A stretch of 15,234 nucleotides of DNA from contig JAFVSF010000184.1 in assembly GCA_017503885.1 (NCBI GenBank), positions 1 through 15,234 of the forward strand, read 5' to 3'. The translations under genes and the position numbers were made by a program. The stretch comes from Clostridia bacterium. Its GTDB lineage: Bacteria > Bacillota > Clostridia > Christensenellales > Borkfalkiaceae. Numbering within the stretch: position 1 is the stretch's first letter; each line of letters starts with the position of its first letter. Below the pieces are notes generated by a model that worked only from the letters and a program-made list of their open reading frames with translations, was not told the DNA's origin and did no database searches. Shown piece after piece: positions 13,390-15,234 of the stretch.

Positions 13390-13683
13390 TTAAAACTCGA
13401 TGTGCTTAATACCCTTCTTACTAGACTTTCTGTATAAAACTACTTTATGCCCTATTGTACAAACAACTTCTGCACCGAGAGCCTCGGCTAAATCGTCGGC
13501 TACCCATCTTGCCTCTTCTTCAGAGTTGTTAAGTACGGTTATTTTTATAAGTTCTCTACTTTCTAATGCTTGAGAAAAACTTTCTATCATATTATCAGAA
13601 ATTCCACCCTTGCCGATTTGACCTATTGGCTCGATTGTTTGAGCAAGTGAACGAAGATTACTTCTTTGTTTTGATGTAAACAT
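13390..13683 (-). CDS. yhbY: YhbY-type RNA-binding protein
   Basis: 97-residue CRS1-YhbY (CRM) domain protein, a fold related to IF3-C that binds RNA and associates with precursors of the 50S subunit. It starts with the typical MFTSKQRSNLRSLAQTIEPI, then the GxxG-type loop GKGGISDNM (24-32), LESRELIKITVL (40-51) and the strand IGHKVVLYRKS (77-87). The ATG at 13683 has an AAGGAG site at about 6-base spacing. It follows obg by 21 bases, a pairing common in Firmicutes that joins two 50S assembly factors. The stop codon lies within TTTTAAAGGCGTATATAC, which resembles the nearby repeat units in inverted orientation. Confidence 0.93.
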   Translation of the reverse strand: MFTSKQRSNLRSLAQTIEPIGQIGKGGISDNMIESFSQALESRELIKITVLNNSEEEARWVADDLAEALGAEVVCTIGHKVVLYRKSSKKGIKHIEF

Positions 13684-13704
13684 TTTATTTCTCCTTTTAA
13701 TATA

Positions 13705-14973
13705 TTAGTCCATAAACGTAAATTCAATATCGCCTATAATTACAGTATCGTTATCCTTACAGCCTGCTTTTCTAAGCCCTGCAATTACACCGTAATCTTT
13801 GAGGGTTTTTTGCATGTATGCTAAACTGTCCATATCGTTTAAAACTACGTTTCTTTCTAAAAGTTTAACGATAGGTCCGTCAACGATATAAACGTTGTCT
13901 TCTTCGCTATAAATAATTTCAAACTTGCGAACGTCAACCTTTTCGTATTTAAATTCTTCGTGTTCAATAGGGGTTGGAGCAGGCATTTCTTTAAGCATCT
14001 CAATAATAGTTTGAACAACCTTTTCAAGACCTTCCCCGTTTATTGCAGAAACGGTAAACACCTTTTTTCTACCGTTGATTTTCTTTTTAAAAATCTTGAT
14101 ATTTTCTTCTGCACCATACATATCGCATTTATTAAGTACGATAATTTGAGGTCTTTTTGCAAGTTCTTTAGAATACCCTTTAAGTTCTGCATTGATTTGC
14201 TTATAATCTTCATAAGGGTCTCTGCCTTCAACGCCTGAAATATCAACAACGTGAACTAAAATTCTAGTTCTTTCAATATGGCGAAGAAACTCAAAGCCAA
14301 GCCCTGCACCTTCAGAAGCTCCTTCTATAAGTCCTGGAATATCGGCACAGATAAAACTATCGTCATAATATCCTACTACACCGAGATTTGGCGACATAGT
14401 AGTAAAGTGATAGTTAGCAATTTTTGGCTTTGCTCCCGAAACTTTAGAAAGTATTGTAGACTTACCAACGTTTGGAAAACCTATAAGACCTACGTCTGCA
14501 ATAGTTTTAAGTTCTAATATTACACGGCGAAGTTCGGTCTTTTCGCCAGTTTGCGAAAAGTGTGGTGCATGTCTCCTAGAAGTACAGAAATGCACGTTAC
14601 CTTTACCTCCGTTACCACCCTCTAAAACGAGGTGAGTTTGACCGTCGTAATAAATATCGCAAATAATTTTGTCTGTTTCGGCATCTTTTACAACAGTACC
14701 GAGAGGCACTGGAATATATAAATCTTCTCCGTCTTTACCGTGTCGTTTGTTAGGCTCGCCCTTACCACCGTTTTCGGCAACGTATTTATGTTTAAAATGG
14801 AAATCTATAAGAGTTGTCTTATGCCTATCTCCAACAAAATAAATATGTCCACCTCTACCACCGTCGCCACCGTCAGGGCCACCATTTGCAACGCCCTTGT
14901 AACGAAGAAAAGACGTTGCTCCGTTTCCACCGTCACCTGATTTTAAAGATATTCTCTCTTTATCTACAAACAT
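13705..14973 (-). CDS. obg: Obg/CgtA family GTPase
   Basis: Essential GTPase of 422 residues acting in 50S subunit maturation and the stringent response. The N-terminal Obg fold (1-158) has the glycine-rich repeats GGPDGGDGGRGGH (31-43) and GGNGGKGN (119-126). The G domain shows GFPNVGKST (165-173, P-loop), TTMSPN (191-196, switch I), DIPGLIEGASEGAGLG (211-226), NKCD (281-284) and SAINGEG (309-315). A C-terminal OCT domain (about 345-422), common in Gram-positives, is present. The ATG at 14973 follows nth by one base, and its GAGAGG site overlaps the end of nth. No anomaly seen. Confidence 0.98.
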   Translation of the reverse strand: MFVDKERISLKSGDGGNGATSFLRYKGVANGGPDGGDGGRGGHIYFVGDRHKTTLIDFHFKHKYVAENGGKGEPNKRHGKDGEDLYIPVPLGTVVKDAETDKIICDIYYDGQTHLVLEGGNGGKGNVHFCTSRRHAPHFSQTGEKTELRRVILELKTIADVGLIGFPNVGKSTILSKVSGAKPKIANYHFTTMSPNLGVVGYYDDSFICADIPGLIEGASEGAGLGFEFLRHIERTRILVHVVDISGVEGRDPYEDYKQINAELKGYSKELAKRPQIIVLNKCDMYGAEENIKIFKKKINGRKKVFTVSAINGEGLEKVVQTIIEMLKEMPAPTPIEHEEFKYEKVDVRKFEIIYSEEDNVYIVDGPIVKLLERNVVLNDMDSLAYMQKTLKDYGVIAGLRKAGCKDNDTVIIGDIEFTFMD

Positions 14974-14974
14974 T

Positions 14975-15234
14975 TTAACCTCTCTTTTTCGAGCTATTGT
15001 ATTTACAAAGCGAGCTTACCACACAAGCCTCGCATTTGGGATTTCTTGCCGAACAAACACGCCTACCGTGGAAGATAATTGCGTGGTGCATATGCGACCA
15101 TTTATCTTTAGGAAGTGCCTCCATAAGTCGCTTTTCGGTATCTAACGGAGTTTTTCCATCTGCAAATCCAAGCCTTGCCGACACCCTAAAAACGTGAGTA
15201 TCAACGGCTATCGCATCCCCACCGAACGCAACGC
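14975..15234 (-). CDS. nth: Endonuclease III, N-terminus cut by window edge
   Basis: DNA glycosylase/AP lyase that removes oxidised pyrimidines in base excision repair. Only the last 86 residues are visible; the gene continues past 15234. The visible start VAFGGDAIAVDTHVFRVSARLG carries the catalytic Asp (VDTH, equivalent to E. coli Asp138). HHAIIFHGRRVCSARNPKC and EACVVSSLC give the four cysteines of the iron-sulphur cluster loop in C-x6-C-x2-C-x5-C spacing. The full family length is about 210 residues. An in-frame GTG at 15184 is not a real start because the frame and homology continue upstream. It is the first visible gene of the nth-obg-yhbY operon. Confidence 0.97.
   Translation of the reverse strand, partial: VAFGGDAIAVDTHVFRVSARLGFADGKTPLDTEKRLMEALPKDKWSHMHHAIIFHGRRVCSARNPKCEACVVSSLCKYNSSKKRG

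Noticed and set aside
15182..15184. GTG at 15184 as the start of nth
   Set aside because: The frame stays open to the window edge and encodes the catalytic VDTH segment of endonuclease III upstream of this codon.

Overview
The window looks like a chromosomal core segment of a low-GC, Gram-positive-type bacterium, most likely a member of the Clostridia (Bacillota). Supporting signs are the AT-rich sequence with AGGAGG-type ribosome binding sites, sigma-A-like promoters (TTGACA/TATAAT), TTG starts, rho-independent terminators, an FMN riboswitch in front of an ECF-type riboflavin transporter gene, an obg-yhbY pair and a nadD-yqeK fusion. No phage, transposon, CRISPR or RNA-gene signature was seen. 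I cannot name the species.

Layout, left to right. Positions 1-3342 hold three separately promoted minus-strand genes: an L-fucose isomerase (fucI, cut by the left edge), a two-helix membrane protein with a PH-like domain, and a lipoprotein of unknown role. Positions 3388-9068 hold one long minus-strand unit. It starts at an extended -10 promoter and runs through an FMN riboswitch, an intrinsic terminator and then ribU, tsaE, tsaB, rimI, an alpha/beta hydrolase, a membrane-anchored murF-like ligase and ddl. The genes from ribU to murF are spaced by 12 bases or less or overlap, and ddl follows after 32 bases. Riboflavin uptake, tRNA t6A modification, ribosomal protein acetylation and synthesis and attachment of D-Ala-D-Ala are therefore physically linked. 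A promoter-like sequence at the start of tsaE may free the essential genes from FMN control.

Positions 9079-9945 encode a DeoC-like TIM-barrel protein that has lost all three catalytic residues of the aldolase. A divergent small single-helix, very basic protein lies at 10103-10417. Positions 10476-11967 (minus) encode RsfS and a NadD-YqeK fusion (NAD synthesis plus HD-domain nucleotide hydrolase), driven by a promoter whose predicted start base is the A of the ATG. Opposite it, 12039-12824 encodes a four-helix membrane protein with a soluble centre resembling a restriction-endonuclease-like fold.

Positions 12825-13389 are a gene-free zone between convergent genes. Two strong hairpin terminators flank a tandem array of degenerate repeats, each starting near TAAAGGC. 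Positions 13390-15234 are the nth-obg-yhbY operon (minus), with nth cut by the right edge.

The items most worth following up are the repeat array with its resemblance to the stretches after the flanking stop codons, the apparently dead DeoC homologue, the leaderless-looking starts of tsaE and nadD-yqeK, and the FMN-switched operon that contains essential genes, together with an 8-bp candidate antiterminator pairing.
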